A DNA stretch of 64,000 nucleotides from UBA3263 sp964528425 (GTDB lineage Bacteria > Bacteroidota > Bacteroidia > Bacteroidales > Muribaculaceae): NCBI GenBank assembly GCA_964528425.1, contig CAZGTD010000004.1, forward strand, positions 1 through 64,000. Direction: 5' to 3'. Below are positions 24,570 through 34,650 of the stretch, piece after piece (the first letter of the stretch is position 1; each line of letters starts with the position of its first letter). The notes under the pieces are model-generated. The model was given only the letters and a program-made list of their open reading frames with translations. It was not told the DNA's origin and ran no database searches. A program made the translations under genes and the position numbers.

Positions 24570-27500
24570 ATGAAAAAACTAAAACAGTTTTTTGCTGCTT
24601 CACTATGTATGCTCTCTACCCTATGGGCATCGGCAGCAATCGACAACCCGCAGAGCGTCAGCGACTTGCTCGATCGCATAGCCGGAACGGGCGCGGGTTC
24701 AAAAATCGAAACTACGGTTGACGACTCTTATGTGTCGGGCACCGGAGCGGAGATGTTTCAGATTTCATCGAAAAATGGAAAACCCTGGATTAAGGGCACT
24801 ACCCTTTCGGCCGTTACCACCGGTTTGGGCTGGTATCTTAACCACACGGTAGGAATTAACCTGTGCTGGAACTTTCCGAAAACAACTATCACCGATTTCC
24901 CCCTGCCCCAGGGCAACGAGGAGCACACCACGGCCGCTACTTACCGCTACTACCTGAACTACACGGCTTTCAGCTACTCGATGAGCACCTGGACCTGGGA
25001 GCGCTGGCAGGAAGAAATTGACTGGATGGCTCTGCGCGGAGTGAATATGCCGCTTCAAATCATCGGTCTGGAAGAAGTTTGGCGCAAATTCCTGATGGAA
25101 GACTATGGCTACAGCAAGGATGAAGCCAACGCCTTTGTCGGCGGCCCATGCTTTATGGCTTGGTTCGGCATGAACAACCTCGAGGGTTGGGGTGGACCGA
25201 ACCCCGACTGGTGGTACACCCGCCAGGCAGAGCTCGGCACAAAAATTACCGAACGCATGCGCTCGCTGGGCATCGAACCGGTGCTCCCCGGCTTCGCTGG
25301 TATGGTTCCGAGCAACTTCCCGTCGAAAACCGGCATTGCTGCATCAGGCCAGGGCAAATGGTGCGGATTCGTGCGCCCCTTTATTGTTGACTCCACCGGC
25401 GAAAAGTTCGCGGAAGTTGCGGCCAACTACTACAAACGCCTCAAAGAGGTTATGGGCGAGAGCAAATATTACTCCATTGACCCCTATCATGAGGGCGGTG
25501 CCGCTCCGGCCAATCCGGGTCTCGGTTATCAGAAGATGAATACGGCGCTCCACGCAGCCAAAGCCGATGCTAAATGGGTTATTCAATCCTGGCAGTGGTC
25601 AGGTGCTCAGCGTAGCTGCCTGAGCAACATTCCCAAAGGCGAACTGATTGTTCTTGACCTATACTCCGACGGCCGACCCGGCTATCGGAACTACAACGGT
25701 CATGAAACCGTTTACTCAACAATTTTCAACTTCGGTGGCCGCACCGGCTTTTTCGGCCGAGTTCAAAAACTAATCGACGGCTATTTCGACGCCCGTACCG
25801 TAGCTTCGGTTAAGGGTATCGGTGCCGCTCCCGAAGCGATCGAGCAGACCCCTATAATGTACGATCTGCTGTTTGAGCTCCCGTGGCTCGACAGCAAGCC
25901 CGACGCTCAGCAATGGGTCGCAGAATATGCCAAACGCCGCTATAGCGCCGACAACGAAGAAGCCCGTCAGGCCTGGGACCTTTTGCGTACTTCGGCTCTT
26001 GATTGCCAGTCTGACCTTCAGGGCCCCCACGAAGCGGTTATGTGCGGACGTCCGGCCCTGAACATCAACAAAGTGTCGAGCTGGGGCGGCAGCGACATTT
26101 TCTATGACCAGAATAAAACCGCCACGGCCGCCTATAAACTTCTTAATTCCGGACTTAGCGGCAACAACTATGACTATGACCTCGTAGACCTCGTTCGCCA
26201 GGCAATTACCGACTACTCGAAATCGCTGCTCGGCGAGATGAACAATACCAATTCCGCGGGCGATACCGAACGCTTCAACCGGCTCAAGGACGCATTTTTG
26301 GAACTGATGCTCGGAGTTGACGAGCTGCTCTGCACCCACTCTGATTTTATGCTCGGCCACTGGACCGAACGCGCCCGCGAAATTGCTGACGAGGTACCCG
26401 GAACCACCTTAGCCGACCGCAACTGGCTCGAACTCAATAATGCCCGCACTCTGATCACGACCTGGGGCCCCTCCGGTCCGGCCGGCTCCTTGCGCGACTA
26501 CTCCTACCGTCAATGGGGCGGTATGGTCAAGGACTTCTACTATGCGCGCTGGAAAAAATGGTTCGATGCCGGAATGAAGTCGCCAAACTGGTTTGAATGG
26601 GAATGGAACTGGGCACACAACAATCCTGACTATTACAATTCAATCGCCGTTGGCAGCACTGCCGAAGTAGCCTCGCGTCTGCTACCGAAATATCTTTCGC
26701 AGTTCACCCCTGCGATTGAAGGCGCAGAACCTTACTATGTGCCTCGAATGATGTCGACCGACGCCAGTGCCAAAGTCTACGACATAGCCTCGCGCGACAC
26801 GGAATACCTGCCCAACTTCATTACCGCAGGGACTCAGATTGCAGAAATCGCCATTGACTTCAACAAAAGCAACATTTATGAAGACTTCGAAAAGTCTGAC
26901 GACCCCGAAGGCAGCTTCGTTATTCCGGCCGATGCTCCGGTGGGAGAACGCAAATGCCGCATAACCCTTGAAGACGGCACTGTTTTCGTCTACACCTTAC
27001 GCATTGAAGAGGAGATTACAGAACCGCGCACCGTTACCGTTAAAACCTCCAACCCCGAGCAAGGCTCCGTTGCTATCGAGGGAACTGACCAACTGAGCGT
27101 AACTAACACCGATGTTGTAGTAATCACCGCCACCCCGACCCATAAATATGACTTCGACTACTGGACCGACGCCGAAGGCAACAACGTTGGCAACGATAAC
27201 CCGATGAAATATTACGGTAAGGAAGCTGCTGAATTTACCGCACATTTTATTCCCAATAAATGGGGTGTTCCGGCGTTCAGCGGCAGCACCTTCCCGCCCG
27301 GCGATATGATCAGCACTGGCCAATATCTGGTTTCACTCGGTGTTACTCAAGGGGGCGAAGAAATAACATTCTTTGAATCCGATACTCCTCCGACCGAACA
27401 CTTCTACTATGTAACTAACCGCATCAAGGCAGCTCCAGGCGGTGCATTCCACTTCAATTATCAGGGCAAAGGCACCATGGAATTCCAGTTCCTGTCGGCC

Positions 27501-30500
27501 TACTGCGACCTTAACTCCGACGGCGTATTCGATATAAATTCCAACGAGTTCTTAGGCAGCAAAGGTACATATCATACCAAAGACACTTCGGTAGGCAAAG
27601 GTGGCTTCGACGTGTTGCTCCCCTACGATACACCTACCGGCACAACCCACATTCGCCTGCGCTTCGACGGTGCATGGCAAGACCAGGATGTTCCGGGCTC
27701 ATGGGTTAATCCTCCGGGCGCATTCAAGCCTGATGCTGCTACTAACCGCATCATCTACGAAGTATTGCTCGAAGTTAACGATGGTGTGGAATATGTAACG
27801 AACGTTACTGTTAAGAGCAATAACAACGAGCTCGGCACAGTGCGCACCGAAAATGCCACCAACGTTTATCTACCAGGCGAAACCGTAATTCTGACCGCCT
27901 TCCCCGCAGCCGGCGCACGTCTTTCGCACTGGGAAGACTCCCACGGTCGCATTCTGCCTGCAAAATGGATGGACGGAAACACACTGATGTTCACCGCATT
28001 CGACAATGCCGACATAACCGCCGTGTTTGAACGCATTCCCATTGAAATCGACCTTTGGAAGTTCGAGCTCGAAACCGATGCCGACGGCGACAACTATATT
28101 TCCCACCTTGTAGAAGCCGGCCATCCCGATCTTGACCTTTCAGACCACCACAGCGAATTTGCAAGCGTTATCAGCTATATCGATCCTGAGGTTTTTGCAG
28201 GCAACATGGATTTGCGCAGCCTGGTGCTCCCCGACCGCGAACTGATTCGCAAAGGCGATGTTATCAATGCTCCGGCAACAATCTATGGCACAGTCGCCGC
28301 CGGCACGGGAACGGGTAGCACCCAAACAGTTACCTACCTCAAGGATGAGAATGGGACCAACTACGCAAAGGCCAACACTCCGATTAACTTCTCCGAACCG
28401 TTCACAATTCGAATTAATGGCTATAACAACGAAAAAACCTATGAAAAAAAAGGATCGGTGATTTTCGCTAATGGCGATAACGGTTTGGCCGATAATTATA
28501 GCAATGGCTGGAGTCAGTTCTACCTTAATGCCGACGGCACTCTCAACGTTAAATGGGATTCGGGCAATGCGGTCAACTTTCCGGTAAACATTGCCGGCCG
28601 GTTCCATATTATGATTGAATACCTCGGAAATAAGCAAACCCGCGTAACAGTCACCAACGAAAAATCCGAAATGGTTACGAAGGTGCTATCAAACAGCGCT
28701 GACATGCAACCTATTTTCCGATTCGTAAGCGACCTGCCTGAAGGAATGTATGTTAACGTCCGCTTCACCAAGCCCGACAGCAAGGTTATTCCGGGTGAAC
28801 TGCTTCTGGGTTGCCGCAACCTCATGGACATCCATGTCAGCAGCGACAACAAATATGCCATTGAGAAAAAGGGTGTTATCTACGACAAAACCGGAGTTAA
28901 CTGTATCGCCTACCCCGAAGGCCGCATTCTTGGCGGAGCATTTTCGCTGAAAACCGGCAACGGCGTTAACGAGCTTATGGCCAAACCCACCCTGGAAGAT
29001 GGCAACTACACCAATCTCGACATTTCGGCAACAACTCAGACCACAAACTGGAACACCCTCTGGACTATCGACCAGGACGGCTCGCTCGTTCACTATAATT
29101 CCGGTCTTGGCGTCAACGCCGACGGCCGCAACCTGTCGGCCGACGATGCAGTGTTTAGCTATGCTATAGCCTACGACGAAGGCGAACCCTCGATTTCGTT
29201 CACCGATGCCAGCAACCACTACATGACCCCCTCGGGCCTTACTACCGAGCCTTTCAGCTTTGACTTCTACCCGCTGACCGAACTCACCGTTCCCTCAGGC
29301 CAGATTCGCACCGTAACCTTCCCGGTTAACGTAATCGTGCCCGACGACACTGAAGTATTCTCGCTCGATAAGGTAGGCACCAAGGGCGGCTACATGAGCC
29401 ACATTATGCCCGGCCATATTATTCCGGCCGGAACCGGCGTGTTGATTGAAGGCACCGCCAATCCTTTTGAAATCACCTCGCTCCCCTCGGCCGAAACTCC
29501 TGATTTGCTCGATGGCACGACAGTAGACCTGGTTCTCAACACTCCATACTATGTTCTCGAAGGCGAAAACTTTGTGCGCCACTCTTCCGGCACAATTCCG
29601 GCCAACACCGGCTATGTACCGGCAACACTTCTCGATGTTGCTCAATTCCGCTATCAGCCCGCCGACTATGAACCTGTTGAAATCGACGGCTGGAAGTTCG
29701 ACTGGCGCTACTCCTATAACGAAAACGTTATTTGCCTGACTTCGGCCATTGAAGCCGGAGAACCTTCACTCGATCTGAGCAAGCCTATTGAAGAAACAGG
29801 CGACAAAGTAATCGACATCGACCCGGCAATGTTCATAAACCACCCCGGACTCGTTGACGTTACCCTGCCCGCCGAACGTCTGGCCCACCACTACTATGAC
29901 AGTTCTCTGGAAGGCTCCGGCAAAGCCAACCATACGCTCGTACTGCCGCAAAAGCTCAGCGGGAACTCCCCTTGGAAAATGACCATGGAAGTAACCAGTA
30001 ACGGCAATGGTTTTAACCAATGGGGAAGCGGCCTCTTTGCAACCGGCACTAACGCTACCGCGGTTACTTATCCCGACGGTTTTCAACTTTATCTCCAGAA
30101 GAACTCAAATAATGGAGGACACATAGTTTGTAAATATAATGATGGCAAAAAAACACCTTATGGGTCCGCAGAAGTAACTTTTGACCAGATAGTTATAAAT
30201 TCAGCGGAAACCTCGGCCGATAATCCTCAGCCGTTTGCAATTTCGTTTAGCTACTCTAAGGACGCCGGCAATAACTATGCAATGACAATTAAAGTTATCT
30301 GCAATGGCAAGTCGCAGTCCAAGACCCTGAAATTTAAACATGGTGAAATTTCTTCCTTCTGCGCCTCGATTCCCGTTGGTGTTAACATTGACAAGCTCCA
30401 CCTCGAAGGCGAAGAAATATGCTTCCCCTACAACGAAGGCGAACTCTTTACCGGTTGCACCAACCTGCAGAACATACACCTTGCACCCGGCGCTGACTAC

Positions 30501-31487
30501 GCTATTGAAAACGACGGCGTAATCTACGACATCAACAACCAGAACAATTGCATTGCCTACCCCGAAGGACGCCTGTTTACTCGCCCCTTCATCCTCAGCA
30601 GCGACTCAGAAGTCAGCGTTGGCGCCAACCCGGTTCTTGTTAACGATGCCCTTACGGAAACCGACATTACTGTAAGCAATAACCACAGCACATTCAACTC
30701 ACTGTGGATCATGAACGCCGACAAGCATCTGACCCACCTCAACTCCGGCTCTCACTTCAATATTCTCGGAACAGGAGTCAGCGATGTTGATTGCGAATTC
30801 AACTATGCCCTCAAATATGGCCAGGAAGAACCGACCCTGAATATCTCTCTTGATGAAGAACGCCATATTTCCTTAAACGGCGAAGACGCCCTGCATATCG
30901 GCGATACCCCCCACCCCTTCCGGTTCAGCCATATCAGCAATGTGCAGGCCCCGGTCGAGGACGACATGCCTCATGTAGTAACCTTCCCCGTAGCCGTGAT
31001 TGTTGGCGAAAACGCAATTGTCAAGGGCGTTGAAAGCATCAGTTCGCAGGGTGCTACCCTGTTTGAAATCAGTGCCGGCACGGTAATTCCTGCCGGACAC
31101 GCCCTGCTCACCGTAGGTGGCGACGAAAACTTTGAATTAGCCGACGCCTCCACCCGCCGCAACCTGCCCGGGGTCCCCGACAATATGCTGCGCGGCACCA
31201 CTTGCTCAATCAGTCTCGATGAACCCTACTATCTGCTCGAAGGCAAAAAGTTTGTTCGCCACTCAGCCGGTATCATACCCGCCAACTCGGCCTATATCCC
31301 CGCCGACAATGAGTTCCTCGACGACTTCTTCCACTACGATAAGGACGATGACGATATCGTAGGCCTCACCTCCGTATATCGCGCACCGAACCCCGACGAA
31401 ATCTTTGACCTGACCGGCCGCCGCGTCAAAGGTCAGCTCCGTCCGGGATTCTACATTCGCAACGGAAAGAAAATCTTCGTCAAATAA
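24570..31487 (+). CDS. giant secreted GH89 alpha-N-acetylglucosaminidase-like multidomain protein
   Basis: 2305 residues from the ATG at 24570, with a Sec signal peptide of about 20 residues. Residues about 20-740 form a GH89 (NAGLU-type) region: DNPQSVSDLLDRIAG, WTWERWQEEIDWMALRGVNM, YSIDPYHEGG near 308 (probable acid/base Glu), IVLDLYSDGRP near 367, FNFGGRTGFFG, and GIGAAPEAIEQTPIMYDLLF. Then follow two InlB-B-repeat-like modules (about 816 and 1076) with a GEVED-like beta domain between them. Two copies of a 540-residue module come next (about 1158-1700 and 1703-2280), each with BspA-like leucine-rich units (CRNLMDIHVSSDNKYAIEKK type). A C-terminal tail has a GRRVKGQLRPGFYIRNGKK signature. 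It probably removes terminal alpha-GlcNAc from mucin-type glycans at the cell surface. The position matching the human nucleophile Glu appears to be Asp. Confidence 0.85.
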   Translation: MKKLKQFFAASLCMLSTLWASAAIDNPQSVSDLLDRIAGTGAGSKIETTVDDSYVSGTGAEMFQISSKNGKPWIKGTTLSAVTTGLGWYLNHTVGINLCWNFPKTTITDFPLPQGNEEHTTAATYRYYLNYTAFSYSMSTWTWERWQEEIDWMALRGVNMPLQIIGLEEVWRKFLMEDYGYSKDEANAFVGGPCFMAWFGMNNLEGWGGPNPDWWYTRQAELGTKITERMRSLGIEPVLPGFAGMVPSNFPSKTGIAASGQGKWCGFVRPFIVDSTGEKFAEVAANYYKRLKEVMGESKYYSIDPYHEGGAAPANPGLGYQKMNTALHAAKADAKWVIQSWQWSGAQRSCLSNIPKGELIVLDLYSDGRPGYRNYNGHETVYSTIFNFGGRTGFFGRVQKLIDGYFDARTVASVKGIGAAPEAIEQTPIMYDLLFELPWLDSKPDAQQWVAEYAKRRYSADNEEARQAWDLLRTSALDCQSDLQGPHEAVMCGRPALNINKVSSWGGSDIFYDQNKTATAAYKLLNSGLSGNNYDYDLVDLVRQAITDYSKSLLGEMNNTNSAGDTERFNRLKDAFLELMLGVDELLCTHSDFMLGHWTERAREIADEVPGTTLADRNWLELNNARTLITTWGPSGPAGSLRDYSYRQWGGMVKDFYYARWKKWFDAGMKSPNWFEWEWNWAHNNPDYYNSIAVGSTAEVASRLLPKYLSQFTPAIEGAEPYYVPRMMSTDASAKVYDIASRDTEYLPNFITAGTQIAEIAIDFNKSNIYEDFEKSDDPEGSFVIPADAPVGERKCRITLEDGTVFVYTLRIEEEITEPRTVTVKTSNPEQGSVAIEGTDQLSVTNTDVVVITATPTHKYDFDYWTDAEGNNVGNDNPMKYYGKEAAEFTAHFIPNKWGVPAFSGSTFPPGDMISTGQYLVSLGVTQGGEEITFFESDTPPTEHFYYVTNRIKAAPGGAFHFNYQGKGTMEFQFLSAYCDLNSDGVFDINSNEFLGSKGTYHTKDTSVGKGGFDVLLPYDTPTGTTHIRLRFDGAWQDQDVPGSWVNPPGAFKPDAATNRIIYEVLLEVNDGVEYVTNVTVKSNNNELGTVRTENATNVYLPGETVILTAFPAAGARLSHWEDSHGRILPAKWMDGNTLMFTAFDNADITAVFERIPIEIDLWKFELETDADGDNYISHLVEAGHPDLDLSDHHSEFASVISYIDPEVFAGNMDLRSLVLPDRELIRKGDVINAPATIYGTVAAGTGTGSTQTVTYLKDENGTNYAKANTPINFSEPFTIRINGYNNEKTYEKKGSVIFANGDNGLADNYSNGWSQFYLNADGTLNVKWDSGNAVNFPVNIAGRFHIMIEYLGNKQTRVTVTNEKSEMVTKVLSNSADMQPIFRFVSDLPEGMYVNVRFTKPDSKVIPGELLLGCRNLMDIHVSSDNKYAIEKKGVIYDKTGVNCIAYPEGRILGGAFSLKTGNGVNELMAKPTLEDGNYTNLDISATTQTTNWNTLWTIDQDGSLVHYNSGLGVNADGRNLSADDAVFSYAIAYDEGEPSISFTDASNHYMTPSGLTTEPFSFDFYPLTELTVPSGQIRTVTFPVNVIVPDDTEVFSLDKVGTKGGYMSHIMPGHIIPAGTGVLIEGTANPFEITSLPSAETPDLLDGTTVDLVLNTPYYVLEGENFVRHSSGTIPANTGYVPATLLDVAQFRYQPADYEPVEIDGWKFDWRYSYNENVICLTSAIEAGEPSLDLSKPIEETGDKVIDIDPAMFINHPGLVDVTLPAERLAHHYYDSSLEGSGKANHTLVLPQKLSGNSPWKMTMEVTSNGNGFNQWGSGLFATGTNATAVTYPDGFQLYLQKNSNNGGHIVCKYNDGKKTPYGSAEVTFDQIVINSAETSADNPQPFAISFSYSKDAGNNYAMTIKVICNGKSQSKTLKFKHGEISSFCASIPVGVNIDKLHLEGEEICFPYNEGELFTGCTNLQNIHLAPGADYAIENDGVIYDINNQNNCIAYPEGRLFTRPFILSSDSEVSVGANPVLVNDALTETDITVSNNHSTFNSLWIMNADKHLTHLNSGSHFNILGTGVSDVDCEFNYALKYGQEEPTLNISLDEERHISLNGEDALHIGDTPHPFRFSHISNVQAPVEDDMPHVVTFPVAVIVGENAIVKGVESISSQGATLFEISAGTVIPAGHALLTVGGDENFELADASTRRNLPGVPDNMLRGTTCSISLDEPYYLLEGKKFVRHSAGIIPANSAYIPADNEFLDDFFHYDKDDDDIVGLTSVYRAPNPDEIFDLTGRRVKGQLRPGFYIRNGKKIFVK
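28041..31330 (+). repeat. internal duplication of a 540-residue module in the GH89 protein
   Basis: Two copies, about 28041-29675 and 29676-31330, align from IEIDLWKFELETD against VEIDGWKFDWRYS. They continue through IDPEVFAGNMDLRSLVLPDR against IDPAMFINHPGLVDVTLPAE, the FTGCTNLQNIHLAP-type leucine-rich units, and the GVLIEGTANPFEI-type Ig-like ends. The identity is moderate, so the duplication is not recent. Confidence 0.8.
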
Positions 31488-31513
31488 TCTCAGACAACAA
31501 TCTTCTTTATCTT

Positions 31514-31546
31514 CCTCCCCGCCCTGCTCGGGGAGGATTTTTTATT
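31514..31546 (+). terminator. terminator after the GH89 gene
   Basis: CCTCCCCG and CGGGGAGG arms with a 7-base loop are followed by ATTTTTTATTTC. Confidence 0.9.
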
Positions 31547-31568
31547 TCTGACGGTAGCTGAAAGCCGG

Positions 31569-31600
31569 TTTGGGTATTAAAAATAATTTCCGTAAATTTG
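31569..31600 (+). promoter_or_regulatory. polA promoter
   Basis: TTTG (31569-31572) and TAAATTTG (31593-31600) are 20 bp apart. The leader before the ATG at 31618 is short, about 12 nt. Confidence 0.85.
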
Positions 31601-31617
31601 CGTTTTAAAATACTCGA

Positions 31618-34314
31618 ATGAAAAAACTATTCCTGCTCGATGCCTACGCGCTGATTTATCGCGCCTACTACGCCCTGTTTCGCAATCCCCGTGTAACCAG
31701 CGCGGGCATGAACACCTCGGCAATTTTCGGCTTCATCAACACTCTCGACGACCTGCTGAAAAAAGAACGGCCTACACATCTGGCAGTATGCTTCGACCCG
31801 CCGGGCGGCCACACGTTCCGCCATGAAATGTTTGCCGACTATAAGGCCGGGCGCGAAAAGCAACCCGAGGATATAACCATTGCCATTCCCTATATCAAGC
31901 GCGTGCTGAAGGCCATGTGCATTCCCGTGGTCGAAATTCCCGGCTATGAGGCCGACGATGTTATCGGCACTCTGGCTACGCGTGCGGCCGCCGAAGGCTA
32001 TACGGTTTACATGATGACCCCCGACAAAGATTATGGCCAGCTCGTAACGGATTCGATTTTTCAATATCGTCCCGCATTGAAGGGCCAGGGATTTGAGGTT
32101 AGGGGTCCGCAGCAGGTTTGCGAACGCTATGGAATTGACCGTCCGGCTCAGGTTATCGACCTGCTGGCACTCGAAGGCGATGCGAGCGATAATATTCCCG
32201 GATGTCCGGGAGTCGGCGAAAAAACCGCCGCCAAACTCATTACCGAGTTCGACTCGGTTGAAGGGCTGCTCAGCAACACCGACAAACTGAAAGGCAAACT
32301 CAAGGAAAGGGTTGAAGAAAACAAAGAGCAGATTCTGCTCAGCAAAGATCTGGCCACCATCCGCACGGCCCTTGACATTGACCTGAGAATTGCCGACCTC
32401 AACCGCTGCGACGCCAATAACGACGAACTGCGTAAAATCTACGAAGAACTGGAATTCCGCTCATTCATTGCCAAACTTCCGGCTAAGGCCAACAACCAAC
32501 CCGCCGCGAAGCCCGAAGAAGCCTCGCTGGGCGGACTGTTTGACATCGAACCGGCCGATGAGCACCAGGCCGCTCCGCTCGGCGACTATTCAGCCGACGC
32601 CGCGCCATTGCTTGAGCGTGCCATGAAAGCCGGGCGAATCGCCCTGGCCATATACGCCATCGGTGAGGAAGCAATGACTGCAACAGTGCGTGGAGCAGCC
32701 ATAGCCATCGATGCCTCTCAGGCAGCCTATATTCCGGTAGAGCGCTTATCGGAACTGACCCCGGTTCTCGAGCGGGCTGACCTGACTGTGGTTACCCATG
32801 ACTTCAAGCGCGATTTGATTCTTTTAAGACGCATGGGTATTGAATGGAAAGCACGCCACTACGACACATCGCTGGCCCACTATCTTCTCCAGCCTGAAAT
32901 GCGCCATTGGCTCCCCGATGTTGTTCTTGAAACTCTCGGGTTGCAAACTCTTGATGCCGATGACCCGGCACTTGCCCGTAAATTCAAGGAAATACCCCCG
33001 GAGCATGAAGTGAACCTGGTTTGCCAGCGTGCCGACCTGACCCTACAACTCTACGAGCCATTGAAAGAGGCACTGCGCAATGCTGAAATCTCGCCCGAGC
33101 TCGAACAACTCGAGCAGCAGCTTGCCCCGGTATTGGCCGAAATGGAGTGGACAGGCGTTAGAATCGACCCAAACATTCTTGCCGAACGCGGCAGGGTACT
33201 TTCAGAGCGTGTAGCTGAAATGGAGCAGGAAGCATTTCGAATAGTTGGCCACACGTTCAATATAAGTTCGCCCTCGCAGGTGGGGCAGGTTCTTTTCGGG
33301 GAACTGCTGCTCGACACTAAAGTCAAACGCACCAAAACAGGCGGCTATTCAACAACCGAAGAAACGCTCGAAAAATATCGGTCGGCACACCCTCTGGTCG
33401 ACATTATTCTGCGGATTCGCGGTATCCGCAAACTTCTTGCAACGTATATCAATGCCCTGCCGGCCCTGATTAACCCGACCGACGGCAAGATTCACACAAC
33501 ATATAATCAAACAGGCACGGCAACCGGTCGCCTGTCGTCGACCAATCCGAATCTGCAAAATATTCCTATCCGCACCGACGAAGGGCGCGAAATCCGACGC
33601 GCATTCATTGCCGACCCCGGTTGCCTGCTGCTTTCAGCCGACTACTCGCAGATTGAACTGCGCCTCATGGCCGATATATCAGGCGATGAGGCCATGATCG
33701 AGGCATTCCGCGAAGGCGAGGATATTCATCGCGCAACGGCCGCTAAGATATACCATGAGGAGCTCACGGATGTTAGCGACACCCAGCGCCGAAATGCCAA
33801 GACAGCCAACTTCGGCATAATCTACGGCATATCGGCTTTTGGGCTGAGCGAACGCCTGAAAATTCCGCGCGCCGAGGCCAAACACCTTATTGACGGCTAT
33901 TTCCGTACCTATCCGGGCGTTAAGCAGTATATGACTGACACCGTTGAACACGCCCGCGAAAAAGGATACGTAACAACCGTTATGGGACGCCGGAGAATGC
34001 TTCCTGACATCAACTCGCGCAACGCAGTTGTCAGGGGCTATGCCGAACGCAATGCCATCAACGCCCCGCTGCAGGGGTCGGCCGCCGATATTATTAAGGT
34101 TGCCATGGTACGCATTGCCAACGAAATGAAAAGCCGCGGACTGCAATCAAAAATGATTATGCAGGTCCACGACGAACTGGTGTTTAATGTCATAGCCGAA
34201 GAACTTCCGGCCTTGGAAGAAATCGTTATCAGGGAAATGGAAGGGGCCTATTGCGGCAAAGTGCGTCTGAGCGTCAGCGCCGGCACGGCCCCCAACTGGC
34301 TCGACGCCCACTAA
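31618..34314 (+). CDS. polA: DNA polymerase I, proofreading residues lost
   Basis: 898 residues. It fills gaps and removes RNA primers. The 5' nuclease domain (about 1-290) has the expected acidic motifs (CFDPPGG, GYEADDVIGTLA, DKDYGQLV) and the GCPGVGEKTAAKLI helix-hairpin-helix. The polymerase domain has motif A DYSQIELR (675), motif B RRNAKTANFGIIYG (about 724-740) and motif C QVHDELVF (849). The 3'-5' exonuclease region (about 330-480) is present but its active site is altered: the DxE of exo I is replaced by hydrophobic residues, and the Tyr and Asp of exo III are Leu and Arg. It is therefore probably an active polymerase without proofreading. Confidence 0.96.
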   Translation: MKKLFLLDAYALIYRAYYALFRNPRVTSAGMNTSAIFGFINTLDDLLKKERPTHLAVCFDPPGGHTFRHEMFADYKAGREKQPEDITIAIPYIKRVLKAMCIPVVEIPGYEADDVIGTLATRAAAEGYTVYMMTPDKDYGQLVTDSIFQYRPALKGQGFEVRGPQQVCERYGIDRPAQVIDLLALEGDASDNIPGCPGVGEKTAAKLITEFDSVEGLLSNTDKLKGKLKERVEENKEQILLSKDLATIRTALDIDLRIADLNRCDANNDELRKIYEELEFRSFIAKLPAKANNQPAAKPEEASLGGLFDIEPADEHQAAPLGDYSADAAPLLERAMKAGRIALAIYAIGEEAMTATVRGAAIAIDASQAAYIPVERLSELTPVLERADLTVVTHDFKRDLILLRRMGIEWKARHYDTSLAHYLLQPEMRHWLPDVVLETLGLQTLDADDPALARKFKEIPPEHEVNLVCQRADLTLQLYEPLKEALRNAEISPELEQLEQQLAPVLAEMEWTGVRIDPNILAERGRVLSERVAEMEQEAFRIVGHTFNISSPSQVGQVLFGELLLDTKVKRTKTGGYSTTEETLEKYRSAHPLVDIILRIRGIRKLLATYINALPALINPTDGKIHTTYNQTGTATGRLSSTNPNLQNIPIRTDEGREIRRAFIADPGCLLLSADYSQIELRLMADISGDEAMIEAFREGEDIHRATAAKIYHEELTDVSDTQRRNAKTANFGIIYGISAFGLSERLKIPRAEAKHLIDGYFRTYPGVKQYMTDTVEHAREKGYVTTVMGRRRMLPDINSRNAVVRGYAERNAINAPLQGSAADIIKVAMVRIANEMKSRGLQSKMIMQVHDELVFNVIAEELPALEEIVIREMEGAYCGKVRLSVSAGTAPNWLDAH

Positions 34315-34335
34315 CCCACCCGCGCAATCAGCCGA

Positions 34336-34635
34336 TTAAGGGAGGTCTTCCCAGGTGATGTCGGTGATTTGCTGTTCGGTTTCTGTAGTTGTTGTGGTTG
34401 TGTTGCCGTCGGTTTCTGTGCGGGTAACGGTGGTTTCAGTGAACTCAACGTATTCGCCCACGGTGGGGTCAATCTTTTTTTTCGGCTTTGGCGGTTGCTG
34501 TTGTTGGCGGCGTCGGCGGTTCTGTTGCTCAGCAGCCTGTTTCCACGAACGCGAAACGCGGATGAGCTTGACAAATGGGCCAATAATCATAGCCCAAACC
34601 ATCAACAGAATGCAAATGACAATAAATATAGTCAT
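34336..34635 (-). CDS. DUF4834 small membrane protein
   Basis: 99 residues. One N-terminal membrane helix (about 2-23) is followed by a basic Arg/Gln-rich linker and an acidic, Thr-rich tail ending ITWEDLP. It fits the Bacteroidota DUF4834 family, with EYVEFTE as the conserved core. Function is unknown. It lies 15 bp downstream of pssA on the same strand, so it may belong to the psd-pssA operon. Confidence 0.7.
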   Translation of the reverse strand: MTIFIVICILLMVWAMIIGPFVKLIRVSRSWKQAAEQQNRRRRQQQQPPKPKKKIDPTVGEYVEFTETTVTRTETDGNTTTTTTETEQQITDITWEDLP

Positions 34636-34650
34636 GGATGGCAGATTGAG

